Source: Halopseudomonas pertucinogena
GTDB taxonomy: Bacteria > Pseudomonadota > Gammaproteobacteria > Pseudomonadales > Pseudomonadaceae
Length of the DNA: 64,000 bases
NCBI RefSeq assembly: GCF_014646575.1
Contig: NZ_BMNN01000001.1
Location: forward strand, 558,001-622,000
Direction: 5' to 3'
Below the pieces are notes generated by a model that saw nothing but the letters and a program-made list of their open reading frames with translations, was not told the origin of the DNA and did not search any database. Numbering within the stretch: position 1 is the first letter of the stretch; each line of letters opens with the position of its first letter. This document shows positions 20,710 to 29,294 of this stretch, piece after piece. Both the position numbers and the translations under genes were made by a program.

Positions 20710-21159
20710 ATGTACACCCATCAGGGGCGCCGTCAGAAACGCAAACCCGTCGCCGAGATGAACGTCGTTCCCTATATCGACGTGATGCTGGTGCTGCTGG
20801 TGATCTTCATGGTGACCGCGCCGATGCTCAACCAGGGTGTGAAGGTGGACCTGCCGCAGGTGGCCAGCGAGGTCCTGCCTTCGGATTCCAACCAGCAGGT
20901 ACTGACCCTGTCGGTACTGGCCGACGGAACCTACTACTGGAATCTTGGCGAGACGGTGGACACCGAGACCCAGGGCGACACCGCGGTGTCCCTGGAAGAA
21001 ATGACTGACGGCGTGGCCAAGATCATGCGCGCCCGACCGGATACCCTGGTCTATATACGCGGTGATACCGCGGTCAATTACGGGGTGGTGGTAAGCGCGA
21101 TGGCGGCACTGCAGCAATCCGGCGTACCCAATGTGGGTCTGATTACCGAGGCACCGTGA
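20710..21159 (+). CDS. tolR: Tol-Pal motor subunit TolR
   Basis: The ExbD/MotB-like proton-channel partner of TolQ. The 149-residue product has a single membrane segment holding the essential aspartate (MNVVPYIDVMLVLLVIFMVTAP, Asp in the YID motif) and a periplasmic domain. ATG 20710, with GGGGAG five bases upstream, gives a usual TolR start; a GTG six bases earlier is possible. The stop overlaps the GTG start of tolA. Confidence 0.95.
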   Translation: MYTHQGRRQKRKPVAEMNVVPYIDVMLVLLVIFMVTAPMLNQGVKVDLPQVASEVLPSDSNQQVLTLSVLADGTYYWNLGETVDTETQGDTAVSLEEMTDGVAKIMRARPDTLVYIRGDTAVNYGVVVSAMAALQQSGVPNVGLITEAP

Positions 21160-22211
21160 GCAACAAGCGCATCAAGGACAAGGACTCTGGCAGCGAACGC
21201 CTCACCGCATCGGTGATAAAGGCGGTCGGCCTGCACCTGCTGGTGGTGATATTGCTGTTCGTATCCTTCAGCACCGCGCCGACCTTCGAGCCTGCCAAGC
21301 CGATCGTCCAGGCGACCCTAGTGCAGCTGAATTCGAAGAGTCCGGCCACTACCCAGACCGAGCAGCGTATCGCCGGCGAAGCCGAGCGCACAGCCGCGCA
21401 GCGGCATGAGGCCGAGGAGCTGGAGCGCCAGCAGCAGGAGCAGCAGAAGGCGCAGGAAGCGGCCCGCGCCGCCGAGCAGCAACGTCAGGCGGAAGCCGCT
21501 GCGCGTGCTGCCGAGCAGAAGGCGGCGGAGCAGAAGGCAGCAGAACAGAAAGCCGCAGAGGAACGTCGGCAGGCTGAGCAGGTCGAAAAGCAGAAGGCCG
21601 AGGAGGCCAGGCGCGCCGAGGCCGCCAGGAAGCTGGCTGCAGAAGAGGCAGCGAAGAAGAAGGCAGCCGAGGAGGAAGCCAGGCGCAAGGCGGCCGAGGA
21701 GGCCAAGCGCAAGGAAGAGCAGGCCCGGAAGCAGCGCGCCGCAGAAGAGGCCAAACGCAAGGCGGAAGCCGAAGCCAGGGCCGAGGCCGAACGTGTGGCC
21801 AGGCTCAAGCGCGAACAGGAGGAGGCGCGGGCCAGGGCGCTGGCGGACCTGCTTGCCGAGGAGACCCAGTATCAGCGGGCCCAGGCCGATCAGTTCGGCG
21901 ACGAGGTCGCGGCCAGTTATGACGATGTCATCCGCCGTTATGTCAGCTCGCAATGGCGCCGTCCGCCCACCGCCCGTAACGGCATGGTCGTGGAGGTGCG
22001 CATCAGCATGCTGCCATCCGGAGACATAACCGATGCGGTGGTGGTGCGTTCCAGTGGCGATCCGGGTTTCGACCAGTCAGCCATTCAGGCGGTGCGCAAT
22101 GTGGGACGGATTCCGGAGATGCAGCAATTGTCGCGGGAGAACCCGGCGGCCTTCGACCGTTTGTACAGACAGCGTAACTTGCGCTTCAAACCAGAGGACT
22201 TGGACTTTTGA
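21156..22211 (+). CDS. tolA: Tol-Pal energy-coupling protein TolA
   Basis: Links the TolQR motor to TolB and Pal across the periplasm. The 351-residue product has one N-terminal membrane helix (about residues 14-35), then a long Ala/Glu/Lys/Arg-rich coiled coil (about 60-235, many [12 protein letters not shown] repeats), then the globular domain III (about 255-351, [17 protein letters not shown] through RFKPEDLDF) that binds TolB. The GTG start at 21156 overlaps the tolR stop, as does its own stop with tolB. Confidence 0.95.
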   Translation: MSNKRIKDKDSGSERLTASVIKAVGLHLLVVILLFVSFSTAPTFEPAKPIVQATLVQLNSKSPATTQTEQRIAGEAERTAAQRHEAEELERQQQEQQKAQEAARAAEQQRQAEAAARAAEQKAAEQKAAEQKAAEERRQAEQVEKQKAEEARRAEAARKLAAEEAAKKKAAEEEARRKAAEEAKRKEEQARKQRAAEEAKRKAEAEARAEAERVARLKREQEEARARALADLLAEETQYQRAQADQFGDEVAASYDDVIRRYVSSQWRRPPTARNGMVVEVRISMLPSGDITDAVVVRSSGDPGFDQSAIQAVRNVGRIPEMQQLSRENPAAFDRLYRQRNLRFKPEDLDF

Positions 22212-23509
22212 TGAAATCAATGAGGTATTGGCTGACATGCGCCGCCATGCTGCTGATGGCACAGGTCGCACTGGCTCAGGACGCAATCGAGATTACCCGT
22301 GGCACCGACCGCGCCACCCCGATCGCAGTGGTACCGTTCGGCTGGCAGGGCGGCAGCCCGCTGCCCGAGGATCTGGCACAGATCACCGCGAACAATCTGC
22401 GCAACAGTGGCATGTTCGCCCCCTTCGCCCGGGAAAACATGCTCAGTTATCCGACCCGTGCCGAGGAAATATTCCCCCGGGACTGGAAGATGCTGGGCGT
22501 CGAATATGTGATTGCCGGTCAGATCAGCAGTACCGGTTCGGGGTATTCCCTGCAGTATCATCTGTACAGTGTTCCCCGCGAACAGGTATTGATGTCCCGT
22601 ACCGTCAGCGGCAGTGAAAGCCAGCTGCGCGATATGGCGCATAAACTCAGTGATGAAGTATTCGAACATATAACGGGCATCAAGGGTGCCTTCAGCACCA
22701 AGTTGCTGTACGTGGCAGCGGAGCGCTTCTCTGCCGATAATATCCGCTATACTCTGCAGCGTTCCGATTACGACGGTGCGCGGGCGGTTACCCTGTTGCA
22801 ATCACGCGAGCCGATACTGACGCCGTCATTTGCACCGGACGGGCAGAGGATCGCCTATGTATCCTTTGAATCGCGGCGCCCGGAGATCTATGTTCATTAC
22901 ATCCAGACGGGCAGGCGTGAACGCATTACCAGTTTCGAGGGGCTCAATGGCGCGCCGGCCTGGTCGCCTGACGGCAAGCGGTTGGCATTCGTGCTGTCGC
23001 GTGACGGCAACCCGGAAATATACGTCATGGATCTGGACAGCAAGCAGATGCGCCGGGTGACCAATCATTACGGGATTGATACCGAGCCGAGCTGGCTCGA
23101 TAACAATACGCTGGTATTCACTTCCGACAGAGGTGGACGCCCGCAGATATATAAACAGAGTCTGAATAGCGGCACCACAGAGCGTCTTACTTTTGTGGGC
23201 AACTATAATGCCAATGCCAAAGTGTCAGTTGACGGGCGCACCATGGTCATGGTGCACCGGCAGGACGGCTACAGGAATTTCCATATCGCAACTCAGGATC
23301 TGGAAAGAGGCAATCTGAAAGTATTAACAGAAACGTCGTTGGATGAGTCACCTACTGTCGCACCCAACGGCACTATGTTAATTTACGCTACCCGTCAACA
23401 GGGACGGGGTGTACTTATGCTGGTTTCGACCAATGGTCGTGCACGGTCGGAAATTCCGACGAAGTTCACAGACCTGCGCGTACCATCATGGTCCCCATAC
23501 CTGCCATAG
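22211..23509 (+). CDS. tolB: Tol-Pal periplasmic beta-propeller TolB
   Basis: The periplasmic partner that passes between TolA and Pal. The 432-residue product has a signal peptide (cleavage after ALA-Q near residue 22), an N-terminal domain (FNLI-like FAPFAREN region) and a C-terminal six-bladed propeller with repeated SPDG/APDG motifs ([43 protein letters not shown]). The ATG at 22211 shares its A with the tolA stop codon. Upstream TTG is not needed. Confidence 0.96.
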   Translation: MKSMRYWLTCAAMLLMAQVALAQDAIEITRGTDRATPIAVVPFGWQGGSPLPEDLAQITANNLRNSGMFAPFARENMLSYPTRAEEIFPRDWKMLGVEYVIAGQISSTGSGYSLQYHLYSVPREQVLMSRTVSGSESQLRDMAHKLSDEVFEHITGIKGAFSTKLLYVAAERFSADNIRYTLQRSDYDGARAVTLLQSREPILTPSFAPDGQRIAYVSFESRRPEIYVHYIQTGRRERITSFEGLNGAPAWSPDGKRLAFVLSRDGNPEIYVMDLDSKQMRRVTNHYGIDTEPSWLDNNTLVFTSDRGGRPQIYKQSLNSGTTERLTFVGNYNANAKVSVDGRTMVMVHRQDGYRNFHIATQDLERGNLKVLTETSLDESPTVAPNGTMLIYATRQQGRGVLMLVSTNGRARSEIPTKFTDLRVPSWSPYLP

Positions 23510-23553
23510 GGTATACCAATACTGAACCACTTGGGGTTTATCAGGAGTCTATG

Positions 23554-24063
23554 ATGGAAGTTATCAAGTTCGGCAAAATGGCAGCTCTGGTTGTCGCTTT
23601 CGGCGTTGTGGTTGGTTGTTCCTCCAAAGGCGGTGACGCGGCAGGTACTGGCGCAGTGGATCCGAACGCGGGCTACGGCAGCAGCACCACCACTTCCGGC
23701 GCTGAAACCAGCGGTGCCAGCAGTGAAGAAGCTGCTCTGCGCGCAATCACCACCTTCTACTTCGAGTTCGACAGCTCCGAGCTGAAGCCCGAAGCGATGC
23801 GCGCGCTGGACGTTCATGCCAAGGACCTGAAAGCCCAGGGCAACCGTGTTGCGCTGGAAGGTCACACCGACGAGCGTGGCACCCGCGAATACAACATGGC
23901 GCTGGGTGAGCGTCGTGCGGCTGCCGTTCAGCGTTACCTGGTTCTGCAGGGCGTATCCCCGGCGCAACTGGAGCTGATCTCCTATGGTGAAGAGAAGCCG
24001 GCCGTTACCGGTTCCAGCGAAGAAGCCTGGGCTCAGAACCGTCGCGTCGAACTGCGCAAGTAA
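23554..24063 (+). CDS. pal: peptidoglycan-associated lipoprotein Pal (OprL)
   Basis: Outer-membrane lipoprotein that holds the outer membrane to peptidoglycan. The 169-residue product has a lipobox VVVGC (Cys22) and a C-terminal OmpA-like domain with [14 protein letters not shown] and the diaminopimelate-binding stretch [20 protein letters not shown]. Two adjacent ATGs (23551, 23554) are possible; the second is six bases after AGGAG and gives MEVIKFGK, matching Pseudomonas OprL. Confidence 0.96.
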   Translation: MEVIKFGKMAALVVAFGVVVGCSSKGGDAAGTGAVDPNAGYGSSTTTSGAETSGASSEEAALRAITTFYFEFDSSELKPEAMRALDVHAKDLKAQGNRVALEGHTDERGTREYNMALGERRAAAVQRYLVLQGVSPAQLELISYGEEKPAVTGSSEEAWAQNRRVELRK

Positions 24064-24071
24064 GAGGTCAT

Positions 24072-24884
24072 ATGAAAGGGTATCAGGGATGGGCACTGGG
24101 GTGCCTGTTATTGCCGGCCGCAGCCTTCGCTCAGGTTCCGGTAATGGAAGGCAGCTCGGGTAGCAACAGCTATCCCGTTCAGCAACCTCAGGCGCGCCCT
24201 GATGCCCCGTCATACTCGGGCGGGCTCTCTGCGGAGGGCCAGCTCCTGCAACAGCTGTATCAGATGCAGCAGGAAGTCTCCATGCTGCGTGGCCTGCTCG
24301 AAGAGCAGGAGCATCGACTCAAGAAGTTGGAGCAGGATCAGCTTGATCGTTATCAGGATATTGATCGCCGACTTTCTACCCTTTCCGCGGGTTCGTCTGC
24401 GCCATCGGGCGTAAACGGATCCGCACCCCCCACCGGCCTGCAACCGATCGAGCCGGCCGTTCCCGCCGCGCCGGTCCAGGGTAATAGTGACCAGGCTGCT
24501 GCGCCGGATCCCGAGCGCGAAAAGCTCATGTACGAAGCGGCCTTCGAGCAGGTGCGTCTGCGCGATTTCGAGAAGGCGGAAATGGCCTTCAGTGCGTTCC
24601 TCCGTCGCTTCCCGCAGAGTGAGTATGCGGGCAATGCCCAGTACTGGCTCGGCGAAGTGCATCTGGCGCAATCCGATCTGGACTCGGCGGGCCAGGCCTT
24701 CGCCCGGGTGCTCAGCGAGTATCCCGGTCACCGCAAGGAAGCCGACGCGCTGTACAAGCTCGCGGATGTGGAGCGGCGCCTGGGCAACATCGACAGGGCA
24801 ACACAGCTGTATCAGGAAGTCGTCAGCAAGCATCCCAACGCCTCGGCCGCGCAGTTGGCCAGGCGGGATCTGAACGCACTCTGA
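24072..24884 (+). CDS. cpoB: CpoB/YbgF, cell division coordinator of Tol-Pal
   Basis: Periplasmic protein that coordinates Tol action with PBP1b during septal synthesis. The 270-residue product has a signal peptide (cleavage after AFA-Q near residue 20), an N-terminal coiled coil for trimer formation (about 60-105, LLQQLYQMQQEVSMLRG), a Ser/Pro/Gly linker, and a C-terminal TPR domain (YEAAFEQVRLRDFEKAEMAF onward). It is the last tol-pal gene. queE/queC, which I would expect next in Pseudomonas, are absent. Confidence 0.94.
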   Translation: MKGYQGWALGCLLLPAAAFAQVPVMEGSSGSNSYPVQQPQARPDAPSYSGGLSAEGQLLQQLYQMQQEVSMLRGLLEEQEHRLKKLEQDQLDRYQDIDRRLSTLSAGSSAPSGVNGSAPPTGLQPIEPAVPAAPVQGNSDQAAAPDPEREKLMYEAAFEQVRLRDFEKAEMAFSAFLRRFPQSEYAGNAQYWLGEVHLAQSDLDSAGQAFARVLSEYPGHRKEADALYKLADVERRLGNIDRATQLYQEVVSKHPNASAAQLARRDLNAL

Positions 24885-24919
24885 ACTCGAAACCCGCGTC
24901 CCGCGCGGGAGGAAAGGGG

Positions 24920-24944
24920 GCCGGCAATCCAGGGGATCGCCGGC
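24920..24944 (+). terminator. possible hairpin after cpoB
   Basis: GCCGGC (24920-24925) with ATCC/GGAT inside and GCCGGC (24939-24944) gives a stem with one internal mismatch, 36 bases after the cpoB stop. No T-run follows, so termination is uncertain. A shorter CCCGCG/CGCGGG hairpin lies just before it. Confidence 0.4.
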
Positions 24945-24968
24945 TGACGGAAAAACTGAAAAAACTTC

Positions 24969-24996
24969 TTGAGTTCTCCAGCTAAATCAGTAAGAT
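24969..24996 (+). promoter_or_regulatory. tRNA-Lys promoter
   Basis: TTGAGT (24969-24974), a 16-base spacer, and TAAGAT (24991-24996), followed by a GCGC discriminator before the tRNA at 25011. The GC-rich discriminator is typical of stringently controlled tRNA promoters. Confidence 0.65.
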
Positions 24997-25010
24997 ATCG
25001 CGCACTCAAC

Positions 25011-25086
25011 GGGTCGTTAGCTCAGTTGGTAGAGCAGTTGGCTTTTAACCAATTGGTCGCAGGTTCGAATCCTGCACGACCCACCA
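25011..25086 (+). tRNA. tRNA-Lys (anticodon TTT)
   Basis: 76 bases with encoded CCA. Acceptor arms GGGTCGT and ACGACCC pair fully; the anticodon loop is CTTTTAA with TTT; the T arm contains GGTTCGAATCC. In P. aeruginosa a tRNA-Lys near this gene order is an attachment site of PAPI-1/pKLC102-type elements; no integrase or second copy of the tRNA 3' end is visible nearby. Confidence 0.97.
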
Positions 25087-25107
25087 TCATTTCCGATGGA
25101 GCACGCC

Positions 25108-25566
25108 TCAGGCGGCCGCCTTCATCACCTCCATCTTCTTCTCCTTCATCGCCTTGCCCAGGGTTGTCAGCTCCTCTTCACTGAGCAGTTCCCGGGCCTG
25201 CGTGAACATCTCTTCCTCTTCTTCTTCGATGTGGTGCTCCAGCAGCTCCTTGAGCACCTTGACCCGTCCGGAGAATTCCACGGTGCCGGGGTCAGTGGCC
25301 AGCAGGTCCGGCAGCACCAGTGCCTCCACGGCGCGGTGCTCCTCCTTGGCCTCGTGGTACATCTTCAGCTCGTCCCGTTCACCGGCTTCCCGAAATGCGG
25401 GATAGAAGATCTCCTCCTCGATGGTGGTGTGGGCCTGTAGTTCCAGGGCAATCTTCTGCAACAGTTCGGCGCGCTTCTTGAAGGCGCGCTCGGTGGTATT
25501 GCTGATGTCTTCCAGCAGCTTCTTCACCTTCTCATGGTCCTGCTTCAGCAGTTCTATTGCATTCAT
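25108..25566 (-). CDS. hemerythrin domain-containing protein
   Basis: A 152-residue four-helix protein with iron ligands spread as in bacterial hemerythrins: His11 (KQDHEKVKKLLEDI), His46 and Glu50 (AHTTIEEEIFYPAF), His71 and/or His77 (MYHEAKEEHRAVE), and His111 or His112 (LLEHHIEEEEEEMF). These proteins bind a diiron centre and sense or store oxygen, NO or iron. I chose the ATG 25564-25566 (MNAIELLKQDH), with GAGG nine bases upstream. It is divergent from the DUF2383 gene, and the 168 bases between hold both promoters. Confidence 0.93.
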   Translation of the reverse strand: MNAIELLKQDHEKVKKLLEDISNTTERAFKKRAELLQKIALELQAHTTIEEEIFYPAFREAGERDELKMYHEAKEEHRAVEALVLPDLLATDPGTVEFSGRVKVLKELLEHHIEEEEEEMFTQARELLSEEELTTLGKAMKEKKMEVMKAAA

Positions 25567-25734
25567 GTCAATCATCCTCATCAGGGGGCTTGCCTTCACT
25601 TGGACGATGGCCGTTGGCCTGCGTTCACTGATTTTTGTGGTTGCCCCGGTTCGTTAAAATTGTTGAACCACTGACCAAGCGATCCGGTCATTTGTTGTAC
25701 CACTCACGTGCAAAACCCAGCAGGAGCAACATCA

Positions 25735-26193
25735 ATGACCATTGATACCAAAGAAGTGATTTCTACCCTGAACGACCTGATCGAGACCTGCAAGGACGGT
25801 GAGAAAGGCTTTATGGTCTGCGCCGAGGACATTACCCGGCCGGAGCTGAAGACCCTCTTCAGCCAGCGCGCCGGCGAATGCGGCCAGGCCGCCCAGGAAT
25901 TGCAGGCGATCGTCATTCGTCTGGGTGGCGATCCCGAGGACAGCACCAGCGTGGCTGGCGACATGCACCGGCGCTGGGTGGATCTCAAATCGCTGATCAC
26001 CGGGAAGGACGACGAAGCGATCCTCAACGAGTGCGAGCGGGGCGAGGACGTCGCCAAGCGCAGCTATCAGAAGGCTCTGGAGAAGGCCCTGCCGGAAGAC
26101 ATCCGTCAGGTGGTGCAGCGCCAGTATGATGGCGTGCTGCGCAACCATGACCAGGTGAAGATGCTGCGCGATGCCGAGCGCGCCCGCAGCTGA
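25735..26193 (+). CDS. DUF2383 (PA2169-type) four-helix-bundle protein
   Basis: A 152-residue, all-helical, ferritin-like protein; start MTIDTKEVISTLNDLIETCKDG matches the PA2169 family. Function is unknown; relatives appear in stress and anaerobic clusters in P. aeruginosa. The ATG at 25735 has AGGAG nine bases upstream. It is followed by the topoisomerase IB gene, whose start is ten bases after the stop, so they may be cotranscribed. Confidence 0.88.
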   Translation: MTIDTKEVISTLNDLIETCKDGEKGFMVCAEDITRPELKTLFSQRAGECGQAAQELQAIVIRLGGDPEDSTSVAGDMHRRWVDLKSLITGKDDEAILNECERGEDVAKRSYQKALEKALPEDIRQVVQRQYDGVLRNHDQVKMLRDAERARS

Positions 26194-26203
26194 TAACCCG
26201 TCC

Positions 26204-27256
26204 ATGAAGCCGGCGGCAGCTGTCGACCCCAACGCCAGTTGTCCGCCGGCCTTGCATCATGTCAGTGATGACACTCCCGGTTTCACCCGCCGCATACTCA
26301 ATGGCAAACCCGCCTATTTCGATCAGCAGGGCAAGCGCATTCGCGACGCCAGGGTGATCGACCGTATCAATTCCCTCGCCATACCCCCGGCCTACCGCGA
26401 CGTATGGATCTGCCCCGATCCCCGCGGCCACCTGCAGGCGACCGGGCGTGACGCCCGCGGCCGCAAGCAATACCGATACCATCCGCTCTGGCGTGAAGTG
26501 CGTGATGCCGCCAAGTACGAACGGCTGCTGGCGTTCGGCAATGCGCTGTCAGGCGTGCGCCGTGAACTGGACCGGCGGCTGCGCTCGCGCGGGCTGGGCC
26601 GCGAGCGGGTGATAGCTGCGGTCATGTTGCTGCTGGACGAAACCTGCATCCGGGTAGGCAATGAGGAGTATGCCCGACAGAACAGATCCTACGGGCTGAC
26701 CACCCTGCGCAGTCGCCACCTCAGCCTGCGCGGCGACAACATACGGTTCCAGTTTCGAGGCAAGAGCGGGATAAGGCAGCAGCTATCGCTGAAGCACCCG
26801 AGGCTGGCGAGAATTCTCCGGCGCTGCAAGGAGCTACCGGGTCAGCATCTGTTCCAGTATGAGGACGAAGCAGGGCAGGTCTGTGCAGTCACCTCGTCGG
26901 ATATCAACGACTGCCTGCGTGAGATAACCGGGGCCGAGTTCACCGCCAAGGACTATCGCACCTGGGCCGGCAGCGCCCTCGCTCTGGCGGCCCTTCGCCA
27001 GTGCCTGGACGAGGGGCGGGAGCCTACCAGGCAGGCGGTGGTGGATACGGTCAGGGAAGTGGCGCGGAGACTGGGAAATACCCCGGCGGTATGCCGCAAG
27101 TGCTACATCCACCCGGCGATCCTGCAGCGATTCATGGAAGCCGAGCTGTCACAGGTGAAGTGGAGCCGGACCCGAGCCAGACGCCGCTGGCTCAAGCCCG
27201 AGGAGGTCGATCTGCTGACCTTTCTGGAATACGCCAGCTCTAGAGACCGGGGATGA
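26204..27256 (+). CDS. DNA topoisomerase IB (poxvirus type)
   Basis: Relaxes supercoils by a 3'-phosphotyrosine intermediate, without ATP. The 350-residue product has the IB catalytic residues: Arg in LLDETCIRVGNEEYARQN, Lys in FRGKSG, a second Arg/His set in AKDYRTWAGS, and the catalytic Tyr301 in CRKCYIHPAIL. This enzyme is scattered across bacteria and is absent from many Pseudomonas cores, consistent with accessory status. ATG 26204 is chosen; an upstream ATG at 26171 would overlap the preceding gene by 23 bases. The 3' end overlaps the convergent Yip1 gene by 17 bases. Confidence 0.92.
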   Translation: MKPAAAVDPNASCPPALHHVSDDTPGFTRRILNGKPAYFDQQGKRIRDARVIDRINSLAIPPAYRDVWICPDPRGHLQATGRDARGRKQYRYHPLWREVRDAAKYERLLAFGNALSGVRRELDRRLRSRGLGRERVIAAVMLLLDETCIRVGNEEYARQNRSYGLTTLRSRHLSLRGDNIRFQFRGKSGIRQQLSLKHPRLARILRRCKELPGQHLFQYEDEAGQVCAVTSSDINDCLREITGAEFTAKDYRTWAGSALALAALRQCLDEGREPTRQAVVDTVREVARRLGNTPAVCRKCYIHPAILQRFMEAELSQVKWSRTRARRRWLKPEEVDLLTFLEYASSRDRG

Positions 27257-27887
27257 AGCCTTCGTCCTGGCGTTGCTCGTCCAGATTCTGATATTCGCCG
27301 GGCGGCGCGATGGCGCGCCAGCTCTCCAGGTAGAACACCCCCACGCTGACCATCGCCAGCATGCCCGCGGCAATGATGCAGGCGCCGTAGAAATACGCCT
27401 TGTCCTGATGCATGCGCATGAACTGCGGCAGCCCGTAATAGAGCTGAATGATCGAAAACAGGCCCGCCAGCATGAAGACCGGCAGCAGTACCCAGCGCTC
27501 CGGATACAGGGCCCCAAGCCCGCTCAGCATGAAGGGAATGGACAGGAAGGTGGCGAAGGCAATGCCGTGGGTCGCCGGGGGGCGGCGGGGCGTGCGATAC
27601 AGCACCCAGCGCACGATGTAGCCCATGAGTATCGCGTTGCTGACAAAGGCGAGCCACACGGCCACCGCGAACAGGCCGGCTGCCTCGCTGCTGAGAAAAC
27701 GCCGTTCATCCGAACCGAATATCGCCCAGCCCGCGACGGCGCCACCGTAATAGGCGGACAATGCGGGTATCAGTGATGCGATGAGCAGGACCGGAAGAAA
27801 GCCGAACGGACGCCGCTCGACGTCGTCGTGGATTCGGTTCCAGGTGGTTTTCGGGGCAAAGAAGAGACCGGGTATGTATCTGAACAT
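27240..27887 (-). CDS. Yip1 family inner-membrane protein
   Basis: A 215-residue protein with five hydrophobic segments (about residues 30-54, 67-90, 107-128, 132-153 and 163-185) and the family N-terminus (IPGLFFAPKTTWNRI). Bacterial Yip1-domain proteins have no settled function. The ATG at 27885-27887 is the start; it diverges from nadA with 142 bases between. The 3' end lies inside topoisomerase IB on the opposite strand. Confidence 0.85.
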   Translation of the reverse strand: MFRYIPGLFFAPKTTWNRIHDDVERRPFGFLPVLLIASLIPALSAYYGGAVAGWAIFGSDERRFLSSEAAGLFAVAVWLAFVSNAILMGYIVRWVLYRTPRRPPATHGIAFATFLSIPFMLSGLGALYPERWVLLPVFMLAGLFSIIQLYYGLPQFMRMHQDKAYFYGACIIAAGMLAMVSVGVFYLESWRAIAPPGEYQNLDEQRQDEGFIPGL

Positions 27888-28029
27888 GGGGTTTGTGCCT
27901 TTTTGCAGATCCTTGTAGTTCTTGACTGGACCGGCAAAGGGATAGTTCCGGTTGGCTTTGGCGCACGCATCGGTAGAAACCGCCGCGCATGGTATGATAG
28001 CCGGCCTGTATTCCCGGAGGGGTTGTTAG

Positions 28030-29067
28030 ATGTCTCAGATTTCCGAAAGGCTGCTGGTGCAGGCTCATCTGGCGGCCAAAGAACCGGCTCCGCTGACCGA
28101 CGATGAGAAGGCCGGCTACAAGGCCAGCATCGCAGCAGCGTTGAAGGCGCATGACGCCGTGCTGGTTGCGCACTATTACACTGATCCACTGCTGCAGGAG
28201 CTGGCAGAAGAGACCGGTGGCTGCGTTTCCGACTCGCTGGAGATGGCCCGCTTCGGCAAGAACCATCCCGCCAGCACGCTGGTTGTCGCCGGCGTGCGCT
28301 TCATGGGCGAAACCGCGAAGATCCTCAGCCCGGAGAAGCGGGTGCTTATGCCTACACTGGAGGCGACCTGCTCGCTGGATATCGGCTGCCCGGCGGACGA
28401 ATTCGCGGCGTTCTGCGATCAGCATCCCGATCGCACCGTGGTGGTCTACGCCAATACCTCGGCTGCGGTGAAGGCGCGCGCCGACTGGGTTGTCACCTCC
28501 AGCTGCGCCCTGCCGATTGTCGAAAGCCTCATGGACAAGGGCGAGAAGATCCTGTGGGCCCCGGACAAGCACCTGGGTGATTACATCCAGCGCCAGACCG
28601 GTGCGGACATGCTGCTGTGGGATGGTGCCTGTATCGTCCACGAGGAGTTCAAGGCCCAGGCGCTGATCGACCTCAAGGCGGTCTACCCGGAAGCGGCAGT
28701 GCTGGTGCACCCCGAATCGCCGGCTGCGGTTGTCGAGCTGGCAGACGTGGTGGGCTCCACCAGTCAACTGATCAGAGCTACCCAGGAGCTGCCGAACCCG
28801 ACGTTCATTGTCGCAACCGACAAGGGCATCTTCTACAAGATGCAACAGGCCGCACCGGGCCGTCGTCTGATCGATGCTCCCACCGCCGGCGACGGCGCCA
28901 CCTGTCGCAGCTGCGCCAACTGCCCGTGGATGGCGATGAACACCCTGCCGCGCATGCTGCAGAGTCTGGAGCAGGGGACCAACGAGATCCTGGTACCCGA
29001 AGACCTGATCCCCCAGGCCGTACGGCCACTGCAACGGATGCTGGACTTCACCGCAGCGATGCGCTGA
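28030..29067 (+). CDS. nadA: quinolinate synthase A
   Basis: Condenses iminoaspartate and dihydroxyacetone phosphate to quinolinate, in NAD synthesis, with a [4Fe-4S] cluster. The 345-residue product keeps the cluster cysteines (in [18 protein letters not shown] and [13 protein letters not shown]) and the substrate motifs [22 protein letters not shown] and HPES. Ribosome binding site GGAGGGG precedes ATG 28030. A -10-like TATGAT (27993-27998) is visible, but no convincing -35. It is monocistronic. Confidence 0.97.
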   Translation: MSQISERLLVQAHLAAKEPAPLTDDEKAGYKASIAAALKAHDAVLVAHYYTDPLLQELAEETGGCVSDSLEMARFGKNHPASTLVVAGVRFMGETAKILSPEKRVLMPTLEATCSLDIGCPADEFAAFCDQHPDRTVVVYANTSAAVKARADWVVTSSCALPIVESLMDKGEKILWAPDKHLGDYIQRQTGADMLLWDGACIVHEEFKAQALIDLKAVYPEAAVLVHPESPAAVVELADVVGSTSQLIRATQELPNPTFIVATDKGIFYKMQQAAPGRRLIDAPTAGDGATCRSCANCPWMAMNTLPRMLQSLEQGTNEILVPEDLIPQAVRPLQRMLDFTAAMR

Positions 29068-29294
29068 GCGGCGGGCGGTCGGGTATCTGGCGCAGACCCG
29101 GGCGCGCTTTGCGCGCCAATCGCGCCGGGGTCGACGCTCCTACACGGACCAGTGGAGTGGGCTCGGCCCTGCATCACCGGTGCCGATGTCGTCGCTCAAG
29201 CGAAGCTGGATAAGCGCTGCGCTACTCCCTTGCAGGAGCACCGCCCTCGGTGCGATTGGCGCGCAACGCGCGCCCGGGGCCGTCAGGCTCAACC
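29068..29294. repeat. nadA/bepA gap with an inverted REP-type pair
   Basis: Two copies of a roughly 47-base element face each other. Left: GGGCGCGC-TTT-GCGCGCC, then AATCGC, CCGGGG and CGACGCTCCTAC, about 29098-29148. Right, on the opposite strand: GGGCGCGC-GTT-GCGCGCC, then AATCGC, CCGAGG and GGTGCTCCTGC, about 29230-29278. The two share almost all positions. It is the same family as the aspS/yebC element. The pair separates the convergent 3' ends of nadA and the M48 protease gene. No terminator with T-run or gene is evident. Confidence 0.75.
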
